In this document: positions 24,696 to 36,600 of the stretch, in pieces
How positions within the stretch are numbered: position 1 is the first letter of the stretch
Layout of the letters: each line of letters opens with the position of its first letter
NCBI GenBank assembly: GCA_036245805.1
Contig: BTRK01000006.1
Span: 20,678,365 to 20,742,364 of the forward strand
Length of the DNA stretch: 64,000 nt
From: Pristionchus mayeri
Taxonomy: Eukaryota > Nematoda > Chromadorea > Rhabditida > Neodiplogasteridae
Direction: 5' to 3'
Notes under the pieces: model-generated
The model's database searches: none
What the model was told of the DNA's origin: nothing
Seen by the model: the letters and a program-made list of their open reading frames with translations, nothing else
Program-made: the position numbers and the translations under genes

Positions 24696-25961
24696 TTAGG
24701 TTGGTCATAAAGTTTTGCTCGATTTCGGACCCCAAATTTGAGCTAGTATATTCTGTGTGTCTCAAATCGCCTCCTGTTGTCCTCATAATATTATATAGGG
24801 GCATGTCCATAGTTTACAACATTAAGGTTATAGTGGGGCAAGGCTGTCTAATATGGGAGAAATTGAGGTAAGCGGAACGGTGAACTTTTCAGAAAAATTA
24901 AGATTTTCTATAAAATAATGGAACTTCATGGATCAATTTTTGAGAGGAAGTTCACTAAGTATATTAAGAAGCCCGAGGAGTGCTCTCCCTAGTAGCAAAA
25001 ACAGAGAGCTGCTGAATTCATTATTTCCTTCGTACATGCGGATTAATCCGGACTCAATAGAAAAATCAAAATTTACTTAATCAAATGTCCTGTTTCGGGG
25101 ATTGACGAGGCTGACAGCTACCTAAGGGCGCTGTTATCATCACCTAGTGGACTTTCAATTATGTCGATATTTTAGAACCCACTTGACTTTCTTATCTAAA
25201 AAAGTGAAATTTGTCGACAAACTGTTTTTCGACGGAAATTGCGAAAAAACCTGATAATGAGGTATTTCAAGCACGGCCTGTCCTAGAAAAAGCAGCGATC
25301 TCCAAAATCTTTCCAATTAGTGAGTGATAGGGCAAGAGTTGTTCATTAATGTGCGCATGAAATAACTGCTCTCAAAACCACAGGGCTGTCGAAAAAATAC
25401 CAAAAATATGCATTTCGACATTCAAAATTGGGTTACTAAAAGCTGAAGAACGCTGTTCCTGAATTAAGAGCCGCATCCTCTCTCAAAGATAATTATGACA
25501 TATGCTGCTAAGGTAGTTTACATTCGTGAATAATTGAAATCGCGAGTCCCATCGGTATAGATACAGTGAGTCGTAATCTGATCTGGACCCCTACCATGAA
25601 AACCCAAATTCGGATTACGCGCTTATTTCTAATAAGCCCTTTGAAGCAGATCAGTCTCAACATGACCAGTACGATATATGGCCACCGTACTTTACTACTG
25701 TAGTTAAAACTGGGCCCTATCTCAGTTCTAAATGAAAAGATAATCCTTTGAATAATCAGGTCGTTGATCAATCACATGCAGTTTGGTACATCGCCGCATT
25801 CTTTTCTTGGCTCGAACAGATCTATCATCGTGTGCGCTAAAGAGAGTATAAAAGTCCCTATCTACCATTAAAAGATCTAAGTTGATTGGTCAACAACGAA
25901 CGATGGTAGATGTCGGAATGCACTTTAGTCAAAATCGAGCAAAACTTTATGACCAACCTGA
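24696..25961. mobile_element. mariner-family element, copy 4 (1,266 bp)
   Basis: Same element at the same satellite position. The spacing from copy 3 is 2,446 bp, the element plus three units. From here to 29766 about ten satellite units follow without it. Confidence 0.9.
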
Positions 25962-28900
25962 TATGTTAATGTGGTGTGTAAGATATTTTAGGAGTGCCTA
26001 GTTGCTGTAGATCACGCCATGTTCCTCTCCTGATTCTAATCTTCAGATGCGCAGGCTCCATTCCGTGTACTTACCCGAAAATAAGAGAACCGGAAAACTA
26101 AGCCCTTTTTGGCTGGGAAAAGGTCTGAGAATCCTATAGGTGTCCTCACTCGACACCCGAGAAGGGCCCTGCGCGGACCCTCCCCAGTAACTATAACGTC
26201 TTCTTTCTTCTCCAGCAGCGTCATCGGAGCTTTCTTGTGTTTGCGTATGCCTATGTCCTATTTGATCTCATATTGTTGATAAATGTGTTTACAATGTTAT
26301 TCTTCGTTCATTTGTTGGCTTATTCAACTTTCATTTGTTTTTGTCTTTGTAAATATGTTAATGTGGTGTGTAAGATATTTTAGGAGTGCCTAGTTGATGT
26401 AGATCACGCCATGTTCCTCTCCTGATTCTAATCTTCAGATGCGCCGGCTCCATTCCGTGTACTTACCCGAAAATAAGAGAACCGGAAAACTAAGCCCTTT
26501 TTGGCTGGGAAAGGGTCTGAGAATCCTATAGGTGTCCTCACTCGACACCCGAGAAGGGCCCTGCGCGGACCCTCCCCAGTAACTACAACGTCTTCTTTCT
26601 TCTCCAGCAGCGTCATCGGAGCTTTCTTGTGTTTGCGTATGCCTATGTCCTATTTGATCTCATATTGTTGATAAATGTGTTTACAATGTTATTCTTCGTT
26701 CATTTGTTGGCTTATTCAACTTTCATTTGTTTTTGTCTTTGTAAATATGTTAATGTGGTGTGTAAGATATTTTAGGAGTGCCTAGTTGATGTAGATCACG
26801 CCATGTTCCTCTCCTGATTCTAATCTTCAGATGCGCCGGCTCCATTCCGTGTACTTACCCGAAAATAAGAGAACCGGAAAACTAAGCCCTTTTTGGCTGG
26901 GAAAGGGTCTGAGAATCCTATAGGTGTCCTCACTCGACACCCGAGAAGGGCCCTGCGCGGACCCTCCCCAGTAACTACAACGTCTTCTTTCTTCTCCAGC
27001 AGCGTCATCGGAGCATTCTTGTGTTTGCGTATGCCTATGTCCTATTTGATCTCATATTGTTGATAAATGTGTTTACAATGTTATTGTTTTGTTCATTTGT
27101 TGGCTTATTCAACTTTCATTTGTTTTTGTCTTTGTAAATATGTTAATGTGGTGTGTAAGATATTTTAGGAGTGCCTAGTTGATGTAGATCACGCCATGTT
27201 CCTCTCCTGATTCTAATCTTCAGATGCGCAGGCTCCATTCCGTGTACTTACCCGAAAATAAGAGAACCGGAAAACGAAGCCCTTTTTGGCTGGGAAAAGG
27301 TCTGAGAATCCTATAGGTGTCCTCACTCGACACCTGAGAAGGGCCCTGCGCGGACCCTCCCCAGTAACTACAACGTCTTCTTTCTTCTCCAGCAGCGTCA
27401 TCGGAGCTTTCTTGTGTTTGCGTATGCCTATGTCCTATTTGATCTCATATTGTTGATAAATGTGTTTACAATGTTATTGTTCCGTTCATTTGTTGGCTTA
27501 TTCATCTTTCATTTGTTTTTGTCTTTGTAAATATGTTAATGTGGTGCGTAAGATATTTTAGGAGTGCCTAGTTGATGTAGATCACGCCATGTTCCTCTCC
27601 TGATTCTAATCTTCAGATGCGCAGGCTCCATTCCGTGTACTTACCCGAAAATAAGAGAACCGGAAAACGAAGCCCTTTTTGGCTGGGAAAAGGTCTGAGA
27701 ATCCTATAGGTGTCCTCACTCGACACCTGAGAAGGGCCCTGCGCGGACCCTCCCCAGTAACTACAACGTCTTCTTTCTTCTCCAGCAGCGTCATCGGAGC
27801 TTTCTTGTGTTTGCGTATGCCTATGTCCTATTTGATCTCATATTGTTGATAAATGTGTTTACAATGTTATTGTTCCGTTCATTTGTTGGCTTATTCATCT
27901 TTCATTTGTTTTTGTCTTTGTAAATATGTTAATGTGGTGCGTAAGATATTTTAGGAGTGCCTAGTTGATGTAGATCACGCCATGTTCCTCTCCTGATTCT
28001 AATCTTCAGATGCGCAGGCTCCATTCCGTGTACTCACCCGAAAATAAGAGAACCGGAAAACTAAGCCCTTTTTGGCTGGGAAAGGGTCTGAGAATCCTAT
28101 AGGTGTCCTCACTCGACACCCGAGAAGGGCCCTGCGCGGACCCTCCCCAGTAACTACAACGTCTTCTTTCTTCTCCAGCAGCGTCATCGGAGCATTCTTG
28201 TGTTTGCGTATGCCTATGTCCTATTTGATCTCATATTGTTGATAAATGTGTTTACAATGTTATTGTTTTGTTCATTTGTTGGCTTATTCAACTTTCATTT
28301 GTTTTTGTCTTTGTAAATATGTTAATGTGGTGTGTAAGATATTTTAGGAGTGCCTAGTTGATGTAGATCACGCCATGTTCCTCTCCTGATTCTAATCTTC
28401 AGATGCGCAGGCTCCATTCCGTGTACTCACCCGAAAATAAGAGAACCGGAAAACTAAGCCCTTTTTGGCTGGGAAAGGGTCTGAGAATCCTATAGGTGTC
28501 CTCACTCGACACCTGAGAAGGGCCCTGCGCGGACCCTCCCCAGTAACTACAACGTCTTCTTTCTTCTCCAGCAGCGTCATCGGAGCTTTCTTGTGTTTGC
28601 GTATGCCTATGTCCTATTTGATCTCATATTGTTGATAAATGTGTTTACAATGTTATTGTTCCGTTCATTTGTTGGCTTATTCATCTTTCATTTGTTTTTG
28701 TCTTTGTAAATATGTTAATGTGGTGCGTAAGATATTTTAGGAGTGCCTAGTTGATGTAGATCACGCCATGTTCCTCTCCTGATTCTAATCTTCAGATGCG
28801 CAGGCTCCATTCCGTGTACTTACCCGAAAATAAGAGAACCGGAAAACGAAGCCCTTTTTGGCTGGGAAAAGGTCTGAGAATCCTATAGGTGTCCTCACTC

Positions 28901-30378
28901 GACACCTGAGAAGGGCCCTGCGCGGACCCTCCCCAGTAACTACAACGTCTTCTTTCTTCTCCAGCAGCGTCATCGGAGCTTTCTTGTGTTTGCGTATGCC
29001 TATGTCCTATTTGATCTCATATTGTTGATAAATGTGTTTACAATGTTATTGTTCCGTTCATTTGTTGGCTTATTCATCTTTCATTTGTTTTTGTCTTTGT
29101 AAATATGTTAATGTGGTGCGTAAGATATTTTAGGAGTGCCTAGTTGATGTAGATCACGCCATGTTCCTCTCCTGATTCTAATCTTCAGATGCGCAGGCTC
29201 CATTCCGTGTACTCACCCGAAAATAAGAGAACCGGAAAACTAAGCCCTTTTTGGCTGGGAAAGGGTCTGAGAATCCTATAGGTGTCCTCACTCGACACCC
29301 GAGAAGGGCCCTACGCGGACCCTCCCCAGTAACTACAACGTCTTCTTTCTTCTCCAGCAGCGTCATCGGAGCATTCTTGTGTTTGCGTATGCCTATGTCC
29401 TATTTGATCTCATATTGTTGATAAATGTGTTTACAATGTTATTGTTTTGTTCATTTGTTGGCTTATTCAACTTTCATTTGTTTTTGTCTTTGTAAATATG
29501 TTAATGTGGTGTGTAAGATATTTTAGGAGTGCCTAGTTGATGTAGATCACGCCATGTTCCTCTCCTGATTCTAATCTTCAGATGCGCAGGCTCCATTCCG
29601 TGTACTTACCCGAAAATAAGAGAACCGGAAAACGAAGCCCTTTTTGGCTGGGAAAAGGTCTGAGAGTCCTATAGGTGTCCTCACTCGACACCTGAGAAGG
29701 GCCCTACGCGGACCTCCCCAGTAACTACAACGTCTTCTTTATTCTCCAGCAGCGTCATCGGAGCATTTTTTTTTGAGTTTAAAGAAGGAGTGTCAGCAAA
29801 GTAAAATTTAAACGGTTGGGACTCTTGCACAGAAAAATCGTCCCTATCAAGCGGAAACTGTAGACTTTCCAGACTGAACTTTACGCAGCAATCCTTGCTA
29901 ACCACAGTGTTTGCGACTCCCTGCGCAACTCACTTTCTATTTTCGCTTTTTTTGGTTAAATTCATTCTTCCCGTGATATTTTGTTTCTCTTGTGTGCGTT
30001 TTTTGTCACAACTGATTAATAAATTACCCTAAACGCTGCAGTTGAAAGTGCTAATTTCTTCAAATCTGACAATACGTGATTTGTGCACTTAGGATAGTTC
30101 ACTTTGCTTCCACTTAGTTTTATTTTGCCTTACTCGTTTAAGGGTTACTAAATACTATGTCATTTAATGATAGCTTATTTAAACGCTGAATAAAAATTGG
30201 CCAGTTCACGATTATGTTGATTTTTTTGTAGGCTAAAAGCTGGTTGTTGAAATCCGTTGTTTCATTATTTCGCTTTTTAGTCGTTAAAAGGGCGTTCAGA
30301 GGATGGTTTCTTGTTGCTTCGTTGTTGCTTGTATGTTGTTGTGTTCAATATCCCCTTATTACATTCTTTTTTCATCAG

Positions 30379-30507
30379 ATTGAGCACTCAACATGGGACG
30401 CGTCCGTACCAAGACCGTGTAGAAGGCCTCCAAGGTCATCATCGAGGAGTACTACACCAAGATGACCCATGACTTCCACACCAACAAGCGTATCTGCGAC
30501 CAGATCG
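30379..30507 (+). pseudogene. rps-17: Ribosomal protein eS17 (RPS17) first-exon fragment with premature stop
   Basis: From ATG 30393 the sequence encodes the conserved N-terminus of eS17 (MGRVRTKTV, then after one stop [15 protein letters not shown] and [10 protein letters not shown]). Codon 10, a lysine in the family, is TAG (30420-30422). A good acceptor (TTTTTTCATCAG, ending 30378) lies 14 nt before the ATG and a GTATGT donor follows at 30508, so the piece was copied as genomic DNA and not by retroposition. No second eS17 exon is found downstream. Intact eS17 is about 130 residues and sits in the 40S ribosomal subunit. This copy cannot make it and is best read as a captured fragment. Confidence 0.88.
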
Positions 30508-30753
30508 GTATGTTCCCTTCTTAATATCGTCTGTATGCCCATTTCTTGTTATATTTCACGAGCAAAATAGCCTAGAAAATAATTTATTTACGATTAAATC
30601 GATTAATTCTGAATCCGTTTTTTTCGTCGTTGTTCCCGTGATTCTTCAGAAAATCTAAGGCGTTCTCAGAAAATTACATCTTTCATTGGTTACTTCGTTT
30701 TAAATTAGGGTCTTAAATTTTTTTAAATCGCTCCACTGAGTGGTAGATTAGGC

Positions 30754-31097
30754 CGGCACTGGTATAGAAGCCCGGACCACTTACAAAGGCTTTGTCAGAG
30801 ACTGTCCTAGAAGCCAGATTGGGGCACCGGTAGATAATATGCTGATGCTGTTAGATTGAATGCCTTCATGTAATTTTTTAAATTAAGACCTGAGATATTC
30901 TTATTTTAAGGGATATGATAGCCTAAAAGTAGGTTTTACCGGACTGGGGATACCCCTGATGCATTCATCAGTACCCCAATCTGAACTTTTATGGCAGTGC
31001 TTGGACAGATCATTCCTTTCTTGGAGGGGGCCGGACGGCTACCTTGCCTCTATAGAGATCCTTTTACAGACTGGTCCGGGCTTCTATACCAGTGCCG
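30754..31097. mobile_element. Nested 344-bp MITE
   Basis: The inverted ends begin CGGCACTGGTATAGAAGCCC on the left and the complementary sequence stands at the right, with imperfect pairing continuing inward. ATTAGGC is duplicated on both sides (30747-30753, 31098-31104); the repeat can be read as 8 bp (GATTAGGC) if the left end is trimmed. No coding capacity. It lies within the 2.5-kb element, so it inserted later. Confidence 0.82.
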
Positions 31098-31214
31098 ATT
31101 AGGCTAAAACTATGGTTGATGAACCAACTGAGTAGTGAAGTTGGAAATGAGAGGGGGACGGGATCAGATAATAAAGGAGTACCAAATATTGAATAGGGAA
31201 CATGTCCATTACAG

Positions 31215-31299
31215 ACACTCCCAGTACGATAGCGCCGGGCTACACCATCCGCACGGACTCAACGAGAAGGACAACGACTACTCCATTTTTTCCGGGTAG
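31215..31299 (+). pseudogene. Exon-like fragment of unknown gene
   Basis: After an acceptor-like TCCATTACAG (ending 31214) one frame reads HSQYDSAGLHHPHGL and continues with acidic and aromatic residues to a TAG at 31297-31299. A second frame is also open across the same bases. It resembles a terminal exon of a host gene caught in the same element as the eS17 fragment. No family is recognised. Confidence 0.35.
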
Positions 31300-32307
31300 A
31301 AACTGAGTCAGTCATTATATTGATAGATTCTCCCTTTTAATTTGTTGTTGGATCTTGTTACTCCCAGTTTCTCGTTATTCCCCACTCCACTTGTTGTAAT
31401 TTTTTTTATTTGCTTCTCTCATGTAAATTTGAATATGTATACGGTAGAAGTTCTTGTTCGTGAATTGTTATTGTAATTTTGAAGTAAAATCGATAAATCG
31501 GAAATAACAACAATCCTCGATAGAACACGAGAGACGAATTGAATTACAGTAATCTTCCTAGTAGGGAGCGAGTAGGAACCCCCTCGTCCCTCCCTTTTTC
31601 CGAGTAGGGGGCGAGTATCGCCCTAGTTGGGTGCGAGTGTCGCGGCTCGTTGCGAGTAGAAATCGAGTATATTCCTAGTAAAAAAAAAGCGTGCCTACTA
31701 CTCGGAATTTTACTCGAAAACTACTGGGGCGCGATTACCAGAGAATGAGCTGATCACAATGCATCGAAAGTATGCAAATAGTATCGACCGATTGGATGAA
31801 GAGTCTCCTCATGATCTCTTATGACGTCATGAGAGGTCAACCTCACTTTGCTCTTTGTATTACATTATGTTCTTCTATTTTCGTTCAAATGTTCAACTGT
31901 GCGATAAATCCATTGGAATCTTTTCATAATCAATTGTAAAGCATAATCACATGTATATCATGTATTTTAATGACAATCAAAACATCCTGCAAAATGATGG
32001 TCACCTTCAGGATTTGAACCAGCCTTTCCCTCCCTCATTTGCTATACAAAGTGGACCGAGAAGGGAAGAGGGGGGAAAGGCGAGGGAGGTGAGAAAGTGG
32101 TCAGCCAGAGGGCGCGCTATTCAAAATGAGTGTTTTTCATTAGCATACTGTACTTTCCCTGCCCTGCAAGTAAATTTCGAGCGAGCGAATCTCCCTTCAA
32201 AATGGACCTCAGACTTTCATCTTTTGGGATTCTCTCATCGTTCATGAGACCAATACGCGTATTGTCCCATATGCAATTCTCAACTTTGCTGACACTCCTT
32301 CTTTAAA

Positions 32308-33086
32308 TATTTTCATTATTATTTGTTGCGGTAATTTGTTTGTCATTTGTTCCTTAATTGTCATCAAGAATGCGTTGTTTTGAACAGTTTGTGAGTAAAA
32401 ATTATGCATGGATTCAAGTTATGTTGGAGATCCATAGGCCATGGTCATCAGATACCTCACAGAACGACGAGTGATGTAGTGAAGAAGCATCGCATCCCTA
32501 CTTCTAAGATCCGTTGACGAGATGCGCCAACGTACCTTGCGAGAAGTGGACTCCTGCAAGGAATGTATTACTGTAGATCATGAGGTATGGTATCCACGGG
32601 AGGTGCGTGCCAGATGCCAATATAATGTATTGAGGAGTACTCTACTAATATATATATATAATATATATATATATATATGACGATGAGGCCATAATAATTT
32701 CTAGGATTGTAGGTGCGGCCTGAGGTATTGCCTTATGCATGTATTTTTTTCTTACAATTGTGTTTTATGTAGCGCTGAAGTTTTTTTGGCATGCCGGACA
32801 TATCATGGTAGACGAGGCAAGGACACCCTATTCTAGTGATGAAGGGGTTACGGTATATTTTTCCTAAAGGTCGGGAACGACCACGGTTACGGTGGTACCG
32901 TGGCACGCACAAAGACACGATATTCTTCTTGTTAGTGATACAGTACTTTGTCGTCCGTCGATGGCCCGCAGCTTCTTTGGTCAAACGCCGTCCAGTACCT
33001 TGCACGCTTTGCCATGAAGACACTGCATAAAGCAAGCTTTATTCTGATCTTGATCGGTATATAATGCTGTCTGAACGACAGTTTAC
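32308..33086. other. Low-information region with AT microsatellite
   Basis: An (AT)n tract occurs at about 32647-32679. A 100-codon minus-strand frame (32733-33035) follows a TTTATGCAG acceptor at 33023 and may be a terminal exon of the weak candidate gene next to it. No recognised domain or RNA gene. Confidence 0.4.
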
Positions 33087-33366
33087 CTTGGGCGAGCAGC
33101 ATGAGTGCCGTACACAGCGATGTTACTAGATTTGCTCCCTCGGTGTTGCTTAATCTGAAAAATGGAGTAAAAATGATCACAAACGCTGGGATAGTCCATT
33201 GAGGCAGAGCAACAGCTTTCTTTACTTACTTCTCCATCCTCGTAGTCGACAACGTGGAGCTTCGAAGACTAATGAAACGATTCCTGAAGCATCAATGGTG
33301 CTTATTAGTCAATATTATCTACGCACCTGATTGCGACTTTGATGACGATATCTTCGGGGTACGGTA
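33087..33366 (-). CDS. Candidate exons of an unrecognised minus-strand gene (partial)
   Basis: Two splice-bounded segments read well on the minus strand. Bases 33327-33366, behind a long pyrimidine tract ending ACGAG, give PYPEDIVIKVAIR. Bases 33087-33154, between TTTTTCAG and GTAAAC, give LSNTEGANLVTSLCTALML. They join in phase. No start codon is visible, and the phase does not join to the large gene upstream, which has its own stop and AATAAA. They could be exons of a downstream gene or an alternative 3' end. Weak call. Confidence 0.3.
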
Positions 33367-33623
33367 CTCGTAGGGCAGAGAGGAGCGAAAAGGGAGAGAG
33401 GGGAGAGTGAAGGGGAGAGAACCGCCCAGGACGAGCGAGAAAGGAGTGAATGAACGATTGATCGATTTGGAGGAGTGAGAGGTAATTCGATTAGAGGGAA
33501 TTGTAGGCAAATTGAGACGAGAGAGAATAAAGAGGAGAAGAGACGATAATCCAATCAATCGAAGGGTCGATTAGGGAAACTTTTGCTTTGCATTTTGTTT
33601 AAAAATTCGACAGCTTTTCCGAG

Positions 33624-33629
33624 TTTATT
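33624..33629 (-). terminator. Poly(A) signal AATAAA of the giant gene
   Basis: The minus strand reads AATAAA here, about 63 nt after the proposed stop codon at 33692. The distance fits a short nematode 3' untranslated region. Confidence 0.5.
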
Positions 33630-33691
33630 CAGAATCGGGGGTTTGTAAATATTTCCTGTTTACTCTCGATGGATGTGCATCACTGCAAAGG

Positions 33692-36600
33692 TCACTTCAA
33701 ATCAGCAATGGTCGGGACAATTACCGGGACGATATGAAGCATCACTCCATCTAAAAGCATTTCATGCAAGAAAATGGCGGCAACACGCGCCCGTTCGATG
33801 CCCCCAAATGTGACTGTCATCGCAGATCCGCTCTGAACATAGCATTCAAACACTTATTCGTCATGAGAAAGACAAAAGAAAGGAAAAAATGCTCTCGCAT
33901 TAACATGGTCTCTCTAGCGAGTCGCTCTAAAGGCTAATTTTCTTGCATTACGCAATATTATATTATATTTCCCATTCAGTAGACTAAGCACCTACATCGT
34001 AGACGTGGGTTCCCAGTGCCCCCAGCAGTCGAACGACGTAGTCAAGAAATTCTGTAAATTAGAAATTTGCCTGACACATAACTGGGGGACATCTCACGAG
34101 ATAGACCATTGTGGAATGACCGAAGGACGAACGAAGGAGCGGCAATCTCGTATTCGTTGAGAGGAGCAGCTTAAACAATAAAATGCGTGAGAATTGGTTT
34201 GAAGATGCCCACCCGCTTCCGGGAACTCGCAGAGATAACGCCGCCCGTAGACAAGTCGATTGCGGGCGAGAGTATCCGCAAACTGAACAAGAGCATTTGG
34301 AATTCCAGTAAAATATAGCAACAATCAGCTCATGGAAATGCAAATCCTTCAAAGTAAGGACCACGAAACCTAGACATATGATAACCTAGACGAATTCTGC
34401 ACTTACCGCCGGGTTGGCAGCACGGATCAATACTCGAGGGTTGCCTTCCCGATCAGCGATCAATCGCATCTCGTCGATGCCCGGGAAAACTGTGTTGATT
34501 AGCCGATGTCCCTCGGCAAAATCGATGTGGTCGATCAGCAGGAATACGCCTCAAGATCACAATCTCACATCATAAGTATAGGTCACTGTACTTCGAATTC
34601 TCTGCTGATGCACAGCTGCATCCGGTGCCGCCCTTTGTGAACTCTGTAAGAATGCGATCCAGAAGAAGCATTGAAAACATCCTTTAGAATCTTTCTAAGG
34701 AAAATGTATTAGGTTGACTAGAAAGTTCTGTCGCATTTTGTGGTCTCATTGTCAAGTCAATCCGTTCGTTCTCTTTTCTCTGTCGATATGAGCCGCCCCA
34801 TTTTTCAAGTTAAGGAGAGGTACACAGGGGTGTTTTAGATATGTATTAGATTTGGTAATCCCAATCAGTCTAAACCAGATAATTGCACAAGTTCTCCAAT
34901 TAGTGTTCTTGATTTCACTACATAATTATATTCGTATCATTCTCCGCTTTCAAATCGAAGGCTACATCGATGTTCAAAAATACCATTCTTCGACCAGATA
35001 TGTGGAAAACGCGTTGATTCATACTATTCCCCAACTTTATATATGGATATCATGGATATTGTCTGTGTTCAGTACTACCACAATTTCAAGCTCCAAATCG
35101 AAAGGACCCATCCAAGACGTGATGTTTTCATCCTCCCACTCAACATGGCATGTGCCTTTTCCAAATGATCTTCACTTCCTGGGATGGCCTGCTATGACTA
35201 ATACCTTCTACTGCTCTTAGCATATTCCTTGACCATTGCTCATTTTAACTATCACTTGATCGCGGGTCTGGTTAACTTCTAAGAGGAGCAGGAAATCAAA
35301 GATCAGGAGTCTTTGAAACGCAGTTAGTCAAATTGTTCGAATCATAGCTCTCATAATATTGACAGTGAGGTATCCGTAACGGTATAAATTTGTGGCAGGG
35401 AACTATCCCTAGCATTCCTTATAATACTCAAAGGATGCATCCGTTTGAACTGTATTACTGCGCAAAAGTTTAAATACGAAAAATACGACAAAACTTTCTA
35501 GTCAGCCTGATAGCATGACGCTACAGATAATCACAGTGATTTACAATCATGGTTATGTAAATCAGAAGTAATACGATTTTTTGTAGCTGCTAAAAATATT
35601 AAAAAAGAGCTAACTAGCAAAATAATAGCATACCTCAAAGAGAAGCCGCTGCGTGAGCGACCACAATGCTCGTCGATGAGACCGTGCGGAGCGGAGAGTC
35701 TGCAATGTATCGTGTCTTGCAGCAGGACTAATAAATTGCGTCTATCACCCACCGTTTGATGGACTATCTGAGAGATCTGCTGAGAGAGAATCTAAAAAGT
35801 GATGAATAATGTTTTCAATTAACTAGACAATGACCAAACCTGCCAGAGAGGAACTTGCGCCTGCTGAATATTCGCAAGTGACACGGTTTGAGTAGAGGCG
35901 GTTGTAGTTGATGTCGGAAGCGTGGCAGATGATGTAATGACGACCACTCGGGAAGGAGCGGATGTCTGTGGAAATACTGGGATTCTTTGCAGTATTCTCC
36001 GAACTCACTGTGGATGTCAGTGATGTTGGAAGAGTGGCAGATGATGTAGTGACGACCACTCGGGAAGGAGCCGATGTCTGTGGAAATACTGGGATTCTTT
36101 GCAGTATTCTCCGAACTCACTGTGGATATCAGTGATGTTGGAAGAGTGGCAGATGATGTAGTGACAACCAATCGGGAAGGAGCCGATGTCTGTGGAAATA
36201 CTGGGATTCTTTACAGTATTCTCCGAACTCACTGTGGATATCAGTGATGTTGGAAGAGTGGCAGATGATGTAGTGACGACCACTCGGGAAGGAGCCGATG
36301 TCTGTGGAAATACTGGGATTCTTTGCAGTATTCTCCGAACTCACTGTGGATATCAGTGATGTTGGAAGAGTGGCAGATGATGTAGTGACGACCACTCGGG
36401 AAGGAGCCGATGTCTGTGGAAATACTGGGATTCTTTGCAGTATTCTCCGAACTCACTGTGGACATCAGTGATGTTGGAAGAGTGACAGATGATGTAGTGA
36501 CGACCACTCGGGAAGGAGCCGATGTCTGTGGAAATACTGGGATTCTTTGCAGTATTCTCCGAACTCACTGTGGACATCAGTGATGTTGGAAGAGTGACAG

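Larger units (their letters stand above)
15395..29766. repeat. ~392/393-bp tandem satellite array, about 21 units, interrupted by transposons
   Basis: Units of 392 or 393 bp repeat from a diverged first copy at about 15395 to a truncated last copy ending near 29766. Each unit contains a GC-rich block (GGGCCCTGCGCGGACCCTC), a polypyrimidine-AG stretch (TTCTTTCTTCTCCAG) and an AT-rich part. A 62-codon minus-strand frame recurs in most units, but the unit length is not a multiple of three and no splice-closed coding model exists, so I treat it as non-coding. Units differ by a few substitutions. The left end also hosts a hAT-like insertion and four units carry the same mariner. Confidence 0.95.
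29778..32307. mobile_element. 2.5-kb TIR element carrying host gene fragments
   Basis: Bases 29778-29802 and 32283-32307 form a perfect 25-bp inverted repeat (TTTAAAGAAGGAGTGTCAGC and five more bases). TTAA lies at both outer ends (29779-29782, 32303-32306), which would fit a piggyBac-type target, but the termini lack other piggyBac marks, so the family is open. The interior has no transposase frame. It holds a broken eS17 first exon, a second exon-like fragment and a nested 344-bp MITE. The left end abuts the truncated last satellite unit after a T-run. Confidence 0.7.

Noticed and set aside
17038..29905. The repeated 62-codon minus-strand frame in the 392-bp units as a gene family
   Set aside because: Unit length is not a multiple of three, no start context or splice-closed continuation is present, and the frame crosses a GTAAGT. 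It is likely a by-product of the repeat.
32005..32030. tRNA-like T-loop (GGTTCAAATCC on the minus strand)
   Set aside because: The flanking bases do not form a 5-bp T-stem and no acceptor or anticodon arm can be drawn around it.
33315..33558. Two 79-codon minus-strand frames as coding
   Set aside because: Most of their length is a pyrimidine tract that looks like the run before an acceptor; only the last ~40 bp (33327-33366) are plausible exon.
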